64,000 nucleotides of DNA. It comes from Pseudomonadales bacterium (GTDB taxonomy: Bacteria > Pseudomonadota > Gammaproteobacteria > Pseudomonadales > Ketobacteraceae). The stretch spans positions 1 through 64,000 of the forward strand of contig JAGUVW010000031.1 in NCBI GenBank assembly GCA_020062665.1, read 5' to 3'. A model generated the notes under the pieces. It was not told the DNA's origin. It worked only from the letters and a program-made list of their open reading frames with translations, and did no database searches. Shown here in pieces: positions 38,201-45,411 of the stretch (positions are counted from its first letter, which is position 1; each line of letters starts with the position of its first letter). The position numbers and the translations under genes are program-made.

Positions 38201-40004
38201 ATGAGTAGCTGCGGGCTGCGTTGGTAACCTTGTTGTTGTCGCTAAACACCTCGGGATTGTCGGCCAGTTGCATCCGGATATTCAGCGGTATGCTGTTTGA
38301 GTCGTTACTGCGCGCAGTGAACTCCAGGTAGGCGCTAACGATATTGGCGTTCTTGGGTACCTGGATGTTGCTGAAACGTATACCGAGAGCATTGGCTGAA
38401 TTGGAGTTGGTGTCATTGCCCAGATACAAGGTGCTGGAAGTCAAGCTCTGCGAATTGCTATAGATGTTCACACTGGCATCATCATTTGAATTTCCCACCC
38501 TATAGCTGGCTGAGCCGTTTATACACCCTCCACCACTGGCGATTTCGGTCGGGTCGTAAGAAATTCTCAGTTTGGGTGCATCAGATGGTGATGAGTCATA
38601 GGACTTGGCAAGACGTGTGCCGCTGCCCTGAATCAACAGGGTCATTGCATTGCCACCGCACCAGTCGGAGCGGTTCACGACTGCCTGGATGACATCCGTG
38701 AGATCGGCACTTTCATCCAGAGTGGAGTAGCTTTCTTTGGCAGTCCACGCACCGGGCGTCCAGCTGACAGTTGCAGCGGTTTGTGCACGGGAAGTCAGGT
38801 TGTTGCTGGCTGTTGTCAGCGCAGCAGAGTTCCCGACGTCATCTGCACGAATGGTATAGGTAGCGGCTGACGAAGAGTCATTGGCAGATACAAATTCGAG
38901 TGACGCTGTGGTGATCTTGGCGCCGCGGGGAATGCCGATATTGGTATAGCGCAAGCCCACGGTTTGGGTGGTGGCGGTTGTCGGTACTTCGTAAACGACG
39001 TTTAACAGGGGAGCGCGTGAGGTGGAGCTATTGTAAGAGTAGAAGCTACGTACACCGGTGGTGGTGTCACCACCAGGGCGGCTCATGAACAGTGCTATAT
39101 GCTTGGTATTGTCCCATACGCTCTGATTGACCAGCTCCTGTATAACAGGCGCGATGTTGGGTGTATTCAGTGTTTCGCCGACCGGCGGGGTTGGATCGGT
39201 AATATTCCACAGCGTGCTGGCAGTTGTTTTGGCGCGGCTGCTGATATTGCCAGTCGTGCTGCTGAAATTGCTGACGGTGCCACCGGTCTGCCCACGAATT
39301 TCAATATTCAGAGGGTCACGTCTGACGCTGCTGTCTTCGTTATAAACAGTAAAGGTGACATAAGCATCCAGAATGATCGCGTTTTTGGGGATGTTCACAG
39401 ACTGGAAGATGGTTCCAACGATATTGGCTGTCGTAGTTGAGATCGTCGTGCCGTTGTAGTTGAGATCCAGACTGTTTGAATCCACGCTCATGCTGCCGCC
39501 ACTGACACGTTCTTCCGCGTCGCGGGAAGTTGCGCTGACTCGCACTGTCCGGGTGGCGCCCGGCGACGTTGAGCGTGTGGTCATGGCCAGCGTCTGGTTG
39601 GTGAGCGTCACTGTGCCAGAGGCCGCCTGTTCTGCGTCATCACTGCTGGCGCTGAGGGTGCCAACCACAGTGGTTATCGAGCTGACCGGTGCATCGATAT
39701 TGGATATGGGATACAGAACCGGGCCTCCCGGATCATTGAAGCGCATCAGGCCCACGTTGGCGTTGTTGATGTTATCCATCAGTGAGTTGAATGCCGACTT
39801 CATCCGATCCATGCGCGAGGTGGCACCGCCATCCTTGTCTGACATGGATCCCGATGTATCCAGGATGAAAAGAACGTTGGGTTTGGAGCCAACGCTGGAG
39901 CCAAAAAATATCTCCGTATCATCCGCATGAGCAGACATCCCGGCCATGAAGGTCATCGCAAATGCAAGGATGCCATTGCAGACCGATAGTGCACGCGCTT
40001 TCAT
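35295..40004 (-). CDS. pilY1: PilY1, very large, with inserted repeat domains (set 1)
   Basis: This 1569-residue exported tip protein has a signal peptide ending near AHADD (residues 25-29). A von Willebrand A domain starts with the MIDAS motif DTSGSMS at residues 49-55. It appears to be split: the rest of the domain (TPIVDMLYEAA near 703, FLTDGAPT near 798) follows a stretch of about 580 residues. That stretch holds three similar units at about 190-340, 345-485 and 540-675. The C-terminal PilY1 beta-propeller follows (VPHLVTYGG near 1081, MGRGGRNYYAIDATD near 1177). It carries a calcium-loop-like DINNDKLVD at about 1297. An RGD triplet lies at 727-729. The usual length is about 1000-1200 residues. 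Role: pilus biogenesis and surface adhesion. Confidence 0.9.
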   Translation of the reverse strand: MKARALSVCNGILAFAMTFMAGMSAHADDTEIFFGSSVGSKPNVLFILDTSGSMSDKDGGATSRMDRMKSAFNSLMDNINNANVGLMRFNDPGGPVLYPISNIDAPVSSITTVVGTLSASSDDAEQAASGTVTLTNQTLAMTTRSTSPGATRTVRVSATSRDAEERVSGGSMSVDSNSLDLNYNGTTISTTTANIVGTIFQSVNIPKNAIILDAYVTFTVYNEDSSVRRDPLNIEIRGQTGGTVSNFSSTTGNISSRAKTTASTLWNITDPTPPVGETLNTPNIAPVIQELVNQSVWDNTKHIALFMSRPGGDTTTGVRSFYSYNSSTSRAPLLNVVYEVPTTATTQTVGLRYTNIGIPRGAKITTASLEFVSANDSSSAATYTIRADDVGNSAALTTASNNLTSRAQTAATVSWTPGAWTAKESYSTLDESADLTDVIQAVVNRSDWCGGNAMTLLIQGSGTRLAKSYDSSPSDAPKLRISYDPTEIASGGGCINGSASYRVGNSNDDASVNIYSNSQSLTSSTLYLGNDTNSNSANALGIRFSNIQVPKNANIVSAYLEFTARSNDSNSIPLNIRMQLADNPEVFSDNNKVTNAARSYSSTVAWTPSSWTAEVTYLSADLATLVQQIVNRSGWDKGNAMVFELRRSGSATAMRRAYSYDSSTTKAPRLIINYTTDVSAASAQTTRHALKSLVSDMVPAGYTPIVDMLYEAALYYRGENVYWGRIRGDATTMRSSSNDRRYFRLSHPDSYTGGTEVLPSGCDPSNLSSTNCVNSYIDGNPVYKSPIDNECQSNHIVFLTDGAPTQNRSAALIRTMTGKSTCAQSGYSACANEIAEFLSSVDQSPLPGDTQKVLTHTIAFNLDDSSGFLSGIATAGKGAAKSASSADELLTTFKEIFASIAEPTDTTFVSPGVTVNAFNRLTHRDEIYFALFRPEKTPSWPGNLKRYRIDYNGTIFGADGVDAIDSGRGFFKESAKSWWSSDNDGNSAEAGGAADRLTDYTTRKMYTYYSGSPSTNLANAANNFVASNTNITKSMLGIELATDEMRTSLIEWARGRDAKDVNGNGSTIDERKRMSDPLHSVPHLVTYGGTDEDPDITIFYGDNEGFLHAIDGKTGDAHFSFIPEELLPNLIKVYDNSAATKHPYGLDAPPNAWVKDVNNDLIVTPSDGDNVYVYIGMGRGGRNYYAIDATDRSSPKILWTIRGGNGDFSELGQTWARPIKTQINVNGTVTDVLIVSGGYDTNQDNVDVRTTDSMGRAIFIVNAVTGQKIWSAGPSASHNLQLTEMLYSIPSTIRAVDINNDKLVDQLYVGDMGGQLWRFDINNGSAVASLATGAVIADIAGNTKASARRFYHEPDVSVVIENNVRKLAVAIGSGYRGHPLNDVIEDRFYLFKLNDVGGPPLDGPDTGTYPDYVKMTEASLYDATENLIGQGSDEEKQTAIDALKAASGWFIQMENEGEKVLSSATTFAGEVFFTTYSPRGSETGCSLGNGTSRRYRVNVVDATPARNAEDMQDGTTLTKDDRSEELLTTGIAADPQILRLEGGNVVCVGTECEALGSTDAITKTYWYSE

Positions 40005-40039
40005 AGATCACCTCACAAGTAAATGCAGCCGGAACCGCA

Positions 40040-40522
40040 TCAGCAACGTTCGATTCCTTGGGTGACGCGCACACGCGCATCTGAACCGGAAACCTGACTG
40101 GTTGACTGAATTTCAAAAATGTAGGCGGGGATGCCCGAGGTACCTTCGTCCGCCGAGATGGACGATGCCTGCTGGCAAATGGTTTCGTTGATGCCCCGCA
40201 CCACCGCATTCGTGGAAATCTTGCTGTTACCCACATCGTAGGTGTAGGTGGGCCAAGTTGGACTGGGCAGTCCCATCTGAGCCAGCGACAACGACAGCAG
40301 GCTGGTATCCCCGTCACTGACTTCCGTCAGTTTGCTGTCGATGGCGCTTTCTGCCGCCTGGAACGCCTGGTTCACAAACTGGGCGTTGCTGGCCATTTTT
40401 TCCTGCATGCCGGAATTGTTCATGGCGGCTACCGCCAGAAATGTTGCCAGAAGCAGGATCATCAGCCCTACGATGAGGGCGGCTCCGGATTCATTGTGCA
40501 GTGAGAATCTTTGCATATTCAT
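40040..40522 (-). CDS. pilX: Minor pilin PilX (set 1)
   Basis: This 160-residue protein has an N-terminal helix SGAALIVGLMILLLATFLAVAAMN, typical of PilX, where the glutamate at +5 is replaced. QEKMASNAQFVNQAFQAAESAID matches the PilX N-terminal family. The start overlaps the pilW stop (ATGA), indicating tight coupling. Two methionine starts (40522 and 40516) are possible. It is placed between pilW and pilY1, as in P. aeruginosa. Confidence 0.88.
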   Translation of the reverse strand: MNMQRFSLHNESGAALIVGLMILLLATFLAVAAMNNSGMQEKMASNAQFVNQAFQAAESAIDSKLTEVSDGDTSLLSLSLAQMGLPSPTWPTYTYDVGNSKISTNAVVRGINETICQQASSISADEGTSGIPAYIFEIQSTSQVSGSDARVRVTQGIERC

Positions 40523-41577
40523 ACGCCTACCCTGCGATTGCGCAGATTGATGGTCAGGTTGAAGACCTTGCGAAGCCGCCGGTCGTTCGCATAGGTGACA
40601 GCGCCGCCAGAAGATGCGGGTGTGATGCTGACATCGCCTAGTACATAAGTGGCGCCGTCATCGCTTTCCAGAATCCGGTCATTGCTGGCCACCAGCAGGT
40701 GAACGCGAATGCTGGTAACACTGCTGATATTGGTTCCCGCAGTGGATGCGGGCACGAACCGCCGGTTGCCACCGATCATTTCTATGCCGTACTCCACCTG
40801 CATGTTTTCCACGCCCTCGACAATCTCAGTGATATTGCCGTTGATGTCGCGGCGGAACAGGGCGTGGATGGTGTCGCCCGCAACGTTGGTACGGCCTGTC
40901 TCACCGATGAAATACGCATTGGAAACCAGCGCGCGTAACTCTGCGTTGGATGATGCATATTCATAGGACATGCTAGAGTTGCCGCTGGCAGCATGCAGAA
41001 CGGTTGAAGACGGACTGCCAGCCGTGTAACCGGTGACGCGGAACAGGGATGCTGTGCTGCAGTCGGTGATGGCTGCAAAGCGGTTTGCGGCAAGCGCGGC
41101 GTTGCTGCCGGTTATGGTGATGGTTGCGCCAGCGCGATTGTGTGCGGTTACCGGATTGGATTCCGAAGCGAAGCGCATGGCACTGATGACATCGCTATTG
41201 ACAATGGCATTGGCAACGCCGCTGCCGTCGATGTCTGCCAGATTAGTGCCATCCCCCCAATTAGTTGCAGCAACATCAAAGCCCACTACCGATGCCGCGA
41301 TGTAGTCAGTGGGCAGACCTGCAAGTGCGATAATTTCAAGATTCTCGGCCAGATTTGGATCGGCACACCCTTTAAATCCCGCCATGCGCAGATCCTGGGA
41401 AATAATATCCAGGGCTACTCGTCCGCCTTCCTGCACTCTGGACAGCCCAAGAGAAACTCGATCAGTGTTTTTCAGTGTGCTGAATACCTGAACGATGCCC
41501 GAGAGCAGTAGCGCCGCAATGGCGAGTGAAACCATGATTTCAACAAGGGTAAAGCCGCGTGCACGTGTCAGATTCAT
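40519..41577 (-). CDS. pilW: Minor pilin PilW (set 1)
   Basis: This 352-residue prepilin has the class III signal RARG-FTLVEIMVSLAIAALLLSGI. QEGGRVALDIISQDLRMAGFKGC is the PilW family phrase. The long globular part ends in a basic tail (LRKVFNLTINLRNRRVGV). The ATG at 41577 is preferred because GAGGA lies eight bases upstream; a GTG at 41592 overlapping the pilV stop is possible. It is coupled to pilX by a four-base overlap. Function: a component of the priming and tip complex. Confidence 0.88.
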   Translation of the reverse strand: MNLTRARGFTLVEIMVSLAIAALLLSGIVQVFSTLKNTDRVSLGLSRVQEGGRVALDIISQDLRMAGFKGCADPNLAENLEIIALAGLPTDYIAASVVGFDVAATNWGDGTNLADIDGSGVANAIVNSDVISAMRFASESNPVTAHNRAGATITITGSNAALAANRFAAITDCSTASLFRVTGYTAGSPSSTVLHAASGNSSMSYEYASSNAELRALVSNAYFIGETGRTNVAGDTIHALFRRDINGNITEIVEGVENMQVEYGIEMIGGNRRFVPASTAGTNISSVTSIRVHLLVASNDRILESDDGATYVLGDVSITPASSGGAVTYANDRRLRKVFNLTINLRNRRVGV

Positions 41578-41588
41578 AGCGATTGTCC

Positions 41589-42107
41589 TCACAGGCTGAA
41601 CGTGACGGTCAATGACTCAGTTGTATTCGCCCTTTGCGATGGGTTGTCCTCGTCGAATCCAACCCCGCTCCAGGTTACTGTAATAACAAAACGCTCCGAG
41701 GCATCGCGGCTGACTGTGCCACGACCATCCGGCAAGCGCGCAGCAGCATCGTCGGATCCTACAAAGTAAGTTGACCACTGACGGATGTCCTCAGCTGCCT
41801 GTTGCGCTGCAGTACAGCCTGTGGCGTTGGCATTGCAGGTTAGCGCATCAGCTACGTTGCTTTCGTTGTCGATATCGATGTCGTCATAGGAACCGGTGAG
41901 GGCCGCAGCCCGGTTCAGGCGAATCCGATCTGCCATGTCATAGGCGGCAGCAGATGCTTGCGAGCGAAAATAGGCGCTCTGATTGCTCTTGAGGCCCAGC
42001 AGCATGGTGGTGGCGAGTCCCAGCACACCAATGCCCAGCACCAGCGCTGCAACCAGCACCTCAATCAGGGTGAAACCGCGATGTTTTTGGTATGGGATCA
42101 TGGACAT
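41589..42107 (-). CDS. pilV: Minor pilin PilV (set 1)
   Basis: This 172-residue prepilin has the signal HRG-FTLIEVLVAALVLGIGVLGLATTML, the form typical of PilV. SQASAAAYDMADRIRLNRAAALTGSYD is a further family phrase. Its start overlaps the fimU end by ten bases, so the operon is tightly packed. It is a tip-complex pilin. An alternative start six bases downstream is also in frame. Confidence 0.88.
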   Translation of the reverse strand: MSMIPYQKHRGFTLIEVLVAALVLGIGVLGLATTMLLGLKSNQSAYFRSQASAAAYDMADRIRLNRAAALTGSYDDIDIDNESNVADALTCNANATGCTAAQQAAEDIRQWSTYFVGSDDAAARLPDGRGTVSRDASERFVITVTWSGVGFDEDNPSQRANTTESLTVTFSL

Positions 42108-42670
42108 GTCACATTACCTGCCAGGGCATTGTTGGTGCGATGCAGATTGACGACGCCATCTGCCGGGGAGTTTTCGTCGACGGCTGCGCGTGCCTGGCCG
42201 CTTATATTCATGACCACGCCGCGTGCATCAGAGGCTCCGCGGCTGTCGCAGAGCACAAAGGTTCCCGTGGCGGCCAGCATTCCGCGCGAGTTGAAAACCA
42301 GGTTGCTGGAGCTGGAAAAGCCAGAGGCGCGAACAGTATTTCCGCCGCTGAGGGGTTCTTGAACCCGAAGGATCGTTTCTCCAGCGTTTACGGCACCGTT
42401 GCCATTGCTGTCCCGGAAGACGATCCAACCGTTTTCCCAGTTAGACGAATTACAAGCGGCCTGGTCGCTGCTGCCGCAAATGGTGACGCTGGAGCCCAGC
42501 TTCACCGCCTCGCTGCGGGCAAAATTCAGAGTGCTTAGCAGCGAATTGGTCTGACTTGCCAGGCGATTGTTCTGGATCGTACTGCTCAGCGTGGGTACAC
42601 CCAGTGCCACAACAATCGAGAGCACCATGATCGCCAGCATCAATTCGATGATCGTGAATCCATTTTTCAT
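42098..42670 (-). CDS. fimU: Minor pilin FimU/FimT-like, GspH family (set 1)
   Basis: This 190-residue prepilin has the signal KNG-FTIIELMLAIMVLSIVVALGVP, followed by the GspH/FimT phrases LLSTLNFARSEAVKLGSSVTIC and WENGWIVFRDSNGNGAVN. It is the first gene of the minus-strand minor-pilin operon, so the operon promoter should lie in the 233-base gap upstream, which is shared with the divergent set 2. I call it FimU by position; the P. aeruginosa order is fimT-fimU-pilV. The separate fimT is found at 48806. Confidence 0.85.
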   Translation of the reverse strand: MKNGFTIIELMLAIMVLSIVVALGVPTLSSTIQNNRLASQTNSLLSTLNFARSEAVKLGSSVTICGSSDQAACNSSNWENGWIVFRDSNGNGAVNAGETILRVQEPLSGGNTVRASGFSSSSNLVFNSRGMLAATGTFVLCDSRGASDARGVVMNISGQARAAVDENSPADGVVNLHRTNNALAGNVTCP

Positions 42671-42903
42671 GAGCGTTCACTTTGATTGGTATTTGACCAC
42701 TTCAGTATAGGAAGCCCCTTTTCCGCCACATGGATAGGTCGATAAAGGGTAGAAAACGCGGATGAGTGGATAAAAAGTGTCCAGCTTGGTTATAACGGGG
42801 ATCTGTATTATTCTCTGGCGCATTGACGCGTCGGCTGGTCAAAATAAAACCATGAAATCCATCACATTCCGGCGCGCGAAACCAAAATGAGAGGCGGTTC
42901 ACA
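42671..42903. other. 233-bp divergent intergenic region between the two pilin operons
   Basis: Both pilin operons must be transcribed outwards from here. I see AT-rich patches but no promoter good enough to call, and no clear sigma-54 or AlgR-type site. Confidence 0.5.
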
Positions 42904-43293
42904 ATGGGCCCGGCAAAGAAGGGATTCACGCTGATCGAGCTGATGATTGTGGTGGCGATTGTTTCCATCCTGGCGATGATTGCCTATCCAAGTTACAACA
43001 GCCATGTACGCAAGACGGCCCGTAAGGAAGCGGCTGGGGTAATGCTGGATGTGGCGGGGCGCATGGAGAGGATCCGTTCGCAGGCACTGGCTTACCAGTC
43101 GTTCGCGCCCGACTCCACCCGACGTTACGCCATTACTCTCAATGTCGCTGCGGGCGGCACCGGATATACCATCACTGCCACACCCTCTGCTGATCAGGCC
43201 AGCGATACCTGCGGCATTATCACGCTCAATCACCAGGGGGCATGGACTTTCACGAAAAACGCGACAGCGGTGCCCCAGTCCACCTGCCTCTAA
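42904..43293 (+). CDS. pilE: Type IV minor pilin, PilE-like (set 2)
   Basis: This 129-residue prepilin has the signal [28 protein letters not shown], with glutamate at +5. The mature part has two cysteines near the C-terminus (DTCGIITL and QSTCL), which may form the disulfide loop. That makes it more like classical PilE pilins than the set 1 copy. AGAGGCGG precedes the ATG. It is the first gene of the plus-strand set and is separated from pilV by about 148 bases, so it could have its own transcript. Confidence 0.87.
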   Translation: MGPAKKGFTLIELMIVVAIVSILAMIAYPSYNSHVRKTARKEAAGVMLDVAGRMERIRSQALAYQSFAPDSTRRYAITLNVAAGGTGYTITATPSADQASDTCGIITLNHQGAWTFTKNATAVPQSTCL

Positions 43294-43441
43294 AAGCCCG
43301 ACTTTGCAATTGTTCAACCGCTTTGTCCTGCGTGCTTGACCGCTGGTCGACCCGGCCCTATAGAGCGACCGTCAATTTGTGTATATTTCCCGGACAACTA
43401 TCAAAACGTAGATTGATCGCAAATTGATCTATCGAGGGGTT

Positions 43442-43978
43442 ATGAAAGGATTCCAGATCGCTGCGGTACGGGGCATGTCTCTGGTGGAAGTGATGGTGGC
43501 CGTGCTCGTACTGGGCATTGGTGTCATGGGGTATGCGGCACTTCAGGTGCGGTCAGTCAGAATGTCAGAAGACACCTACTCCCGTAGCCAGGCCATGGCC
43601 ATTGCCCAGGATGCCGTTGAGCGTGTCCGCTCCAATCTGAATGCATTGGGCGATTATTACGGTGCCAGTTGGGGGGGCGCCCCCACAGCACCTGCCAGTT
43701 CCTGCATCTATACAGGGTCGGCGCCGGTGGCCTGTACGCCGACTCAGCTCGCCGCAGAAGATGTCTATCAGCTGAAGACCATTGCCCGCAGCATGCTGCC
43801 CACCGGTTCCATTTCCGTACAATCCTGTGCTCAGCTGGCTTGTGTGATCGTGGCGTGGAACGAGACGATCGCGGCCACCTCCACCGGTGCCGACACTGCC
43901 GAATGCAAACAAACCGATGTGGATGGCACCGATCGTGGTAATGCCGGCCACTGTGTCATCGTTCAGTTTATTCCTTGA
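43442..43978 (+). CDS. pilV: Minor pilin PilV (set 2)
   Basis: This 178-residue prepilin has the signal VRG-MSLVEVMVAVLVLGIGVMGYAALQ, with methionine at +1 and glutamate at +5. SQAMAIAQDAVERVRSNLNAL matches PilV. Compared with the set 1 PilV it keeps the same N-terminal plan but clearly differs in sequence, so this is not a recent duplicate. The ATG at 43442 follows GAGGGG. The next gene starts 10 bases after the stop. Confidence 0.87.
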   Translation: MKGFQIAAVRGMSLVEVMVAVLVLGIGVMGYAALQVRSVRMSEDTYSRSQAMAIAQDAVERVRSNLNALGDYYGASWGGAPTAPASSCIYTGSAPVACTPTQLAAEDVYQLKTIARSMLPTGSISVQSCAQLACVIVAWNETIAATSTGADTAECKQTDVDGTDRGNAGHCVIVQFIP

Positions 43979-43988
43979 GGCACCCATC

Positions 43989-44735
43989 ATGAACCGAAAC
44001 GGATTTTCCCTGGTTGAGTTGATGGTGGCGCTGCTGCTGGGGAGCCTCATCTCGATTGCCGCTACGCAATTGTTTCTGGTGAATCGTCAGGCGGACAACC
44101 TCCAGCAGGGGCTGTCATCCATACAGGATCAGGGGCGCTTCATCGTGGACTATCTGTCTCGCGATTTGATGCAGGCTGGACATCATCCGGATGCGGCTAT
44201 CGACCCCTTTGTGTTCGCTGCGACCGAGCCGCGTCGTAGCGTTGATGATCCTCGCCATGACACGCTGGTGATGCAGGTGAACAACGGTGCTGGCTGTCAG
44301 GGTGATGCTGGCTTTACCGGAGTCAAGCGCTATCGGGTGGATGCAGCTAGGAACCTGATTTGTGCCGACTTCCGCTTGGTAGCTGGAGCTTGGCAGCCAG
44401 GCAATTCGGAAACCCTTATCGACAACGTGGAAGCCTTTCAGGTGCTGTATGGTGTGGATTTTGATACATCCCTCGGCCAATCAGGCTATGGCTACGCCGA
44501 TGCTTATGCCGATGCCACGTCTGTAGCGCTTGCGCCGCAGCGTATCGTGAGTGTGCGCTTCGCGGTGTTGCTGAGCAGCGATCGTCCGGCAGGTGTCGAT
44601 GCGTCACTGGCACCGGCATCCGTTCCCGTGTTGGATCAGGACATCGGTAGCGACGCAGGTGTAACGCTGGATGATCGACGCATTTATCGCGTTTTCACTT
44701 CAACCGTTGCTTTGCGCAATCAGGTTGGACTCTGA
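43989..44735 (+). CDS. pilW: Minor pilin PilW (set 2)
   Basis: This 248-residue prepilin has the signal NRNG-FSLVELMVALLLGSLISIAATQLF. LSSIQDQGRFIVDYLSRDLMQAGH is the PilW phrase. It is about 100 residues shorter than the set 1 PilW. The ATG at 43989 is chosen because GAGG from the end of pilV precedes it. The basic tail (DDRRIYRVFTSTVALRNQVGL) corresponds to the end of the set 1 protein. Confidence 0.87.
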   Translation: MNRNGFSLVELMVALLLGSLISIAATQLFLVNRQADNLQQGLSSIQDQGRFIVDYLSRDLMQAGHHPDAAIDPFVFAATEPRRSVDDPRHDTLVMQVNNGAGCQGDAGFTGVKRYRVDAARNLICADFRLVAGAWQPGNSETLIDNVEAFQVLYGVDFDTSLGQSGYGYADAYADATSVALAPQRIVSVRFAVLLSSDRPAGVDASLAPASVPVLDQDIGSDAGVTLDDRRIYRVFTSTVALRNQVGL

Positions 44736-44745
44736 CGGGGGCTTT

Positions 44746-45363
44746 ATGGGCATTTATTCAAGGCAGCAGTCCGGTGCGGCTCTTTTCGTAGCCCTGATCA
44801 TTCTTCTGATCGTATCGATGATGGGGGTGTCTGCCATGAAGAGCAGCATTCTCAGTGAGCGTATGGCATTCAATACCCAGGCACGCGAATTGAGTTTCCA
44901 GGCAGCGGAAACGTCAATCAACGGCGTAATCTCCAGGGCGCGAACCTCCAATGATTTCGTCAGTCAGTTGTTGGGTTCGCCGGCAGTGGTTTCTCACTGT
45001 GTCAGTGCCAATCAGCTGCTGGTGGATGGAGCCTGTGCACCCAATGCAACTTTTGATTACCGGTCTGCGCTGTCCGCCGATGCGCAAAGCAAGTTTCAGC
45101 TGCAACGGGTGGCGTTCGACAACGACACATCTGCGATTATGGATTTTCAGTTTTACACCATTGGTCGTGGTGGATTTGTCTCGGCAAGTCTGCCGTTCGA
45201 AAGTCGCAATCGCCAGGAATGGCGCAAGCTGGGGCCGGCGGGTGGGCCGTTCTCGGTGGGCAATCCGGCGGATATTGGTGTGACGCCGCCCAATGACACA
45301 AGTAATTCAGGTGATGGCCAGGATAGTGGTGATGGTCAGGAAGGCGGTGATGGGGAACCCTGA
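44746..45363 (+). CDS. pilX: Minor pilin PilX with glycine/aspartate-rich tail (set 2)
   Basis: This 205-residue protein has the PilX-type N-terminus SGAALFVALIILLIVSMMGVSAMK, then SERMAFNTQARELSFQAAETSING. The last 25 residues are a low-complexity acidic tail with GDGQDSGDGQEGGDG. This is absent from the set 1 PilX and may bind calcium or be a flexible linker. The ATG at 44746 follows GGGGG. The large pilY1 gene starts about 48 bases after the stop. Confidence 0.85.
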   Translation: MGIYSRQQSGAALFVALIILLIVSMMGVSAMKSSILSERMAFNTQARELSFQAAETSINGVISRARTSNDFVSQLLGSPAVVSHCVSANQLLVDGACAPNATFDYRSALSADAQSKFQLQRVAFDNDTSAIMDFQFYTIGRGGFVSASLPFESRNRQEWRKLGPAGGPFSVGNPADIGVTPPNDTSNSGDGQDSGDGQEGGDGEP

Positions 45364-45411
45364 TCATTCCGCGAAAAAAATGCGATCAATTTTTTCAACA
45401 GGACAGTGAAA

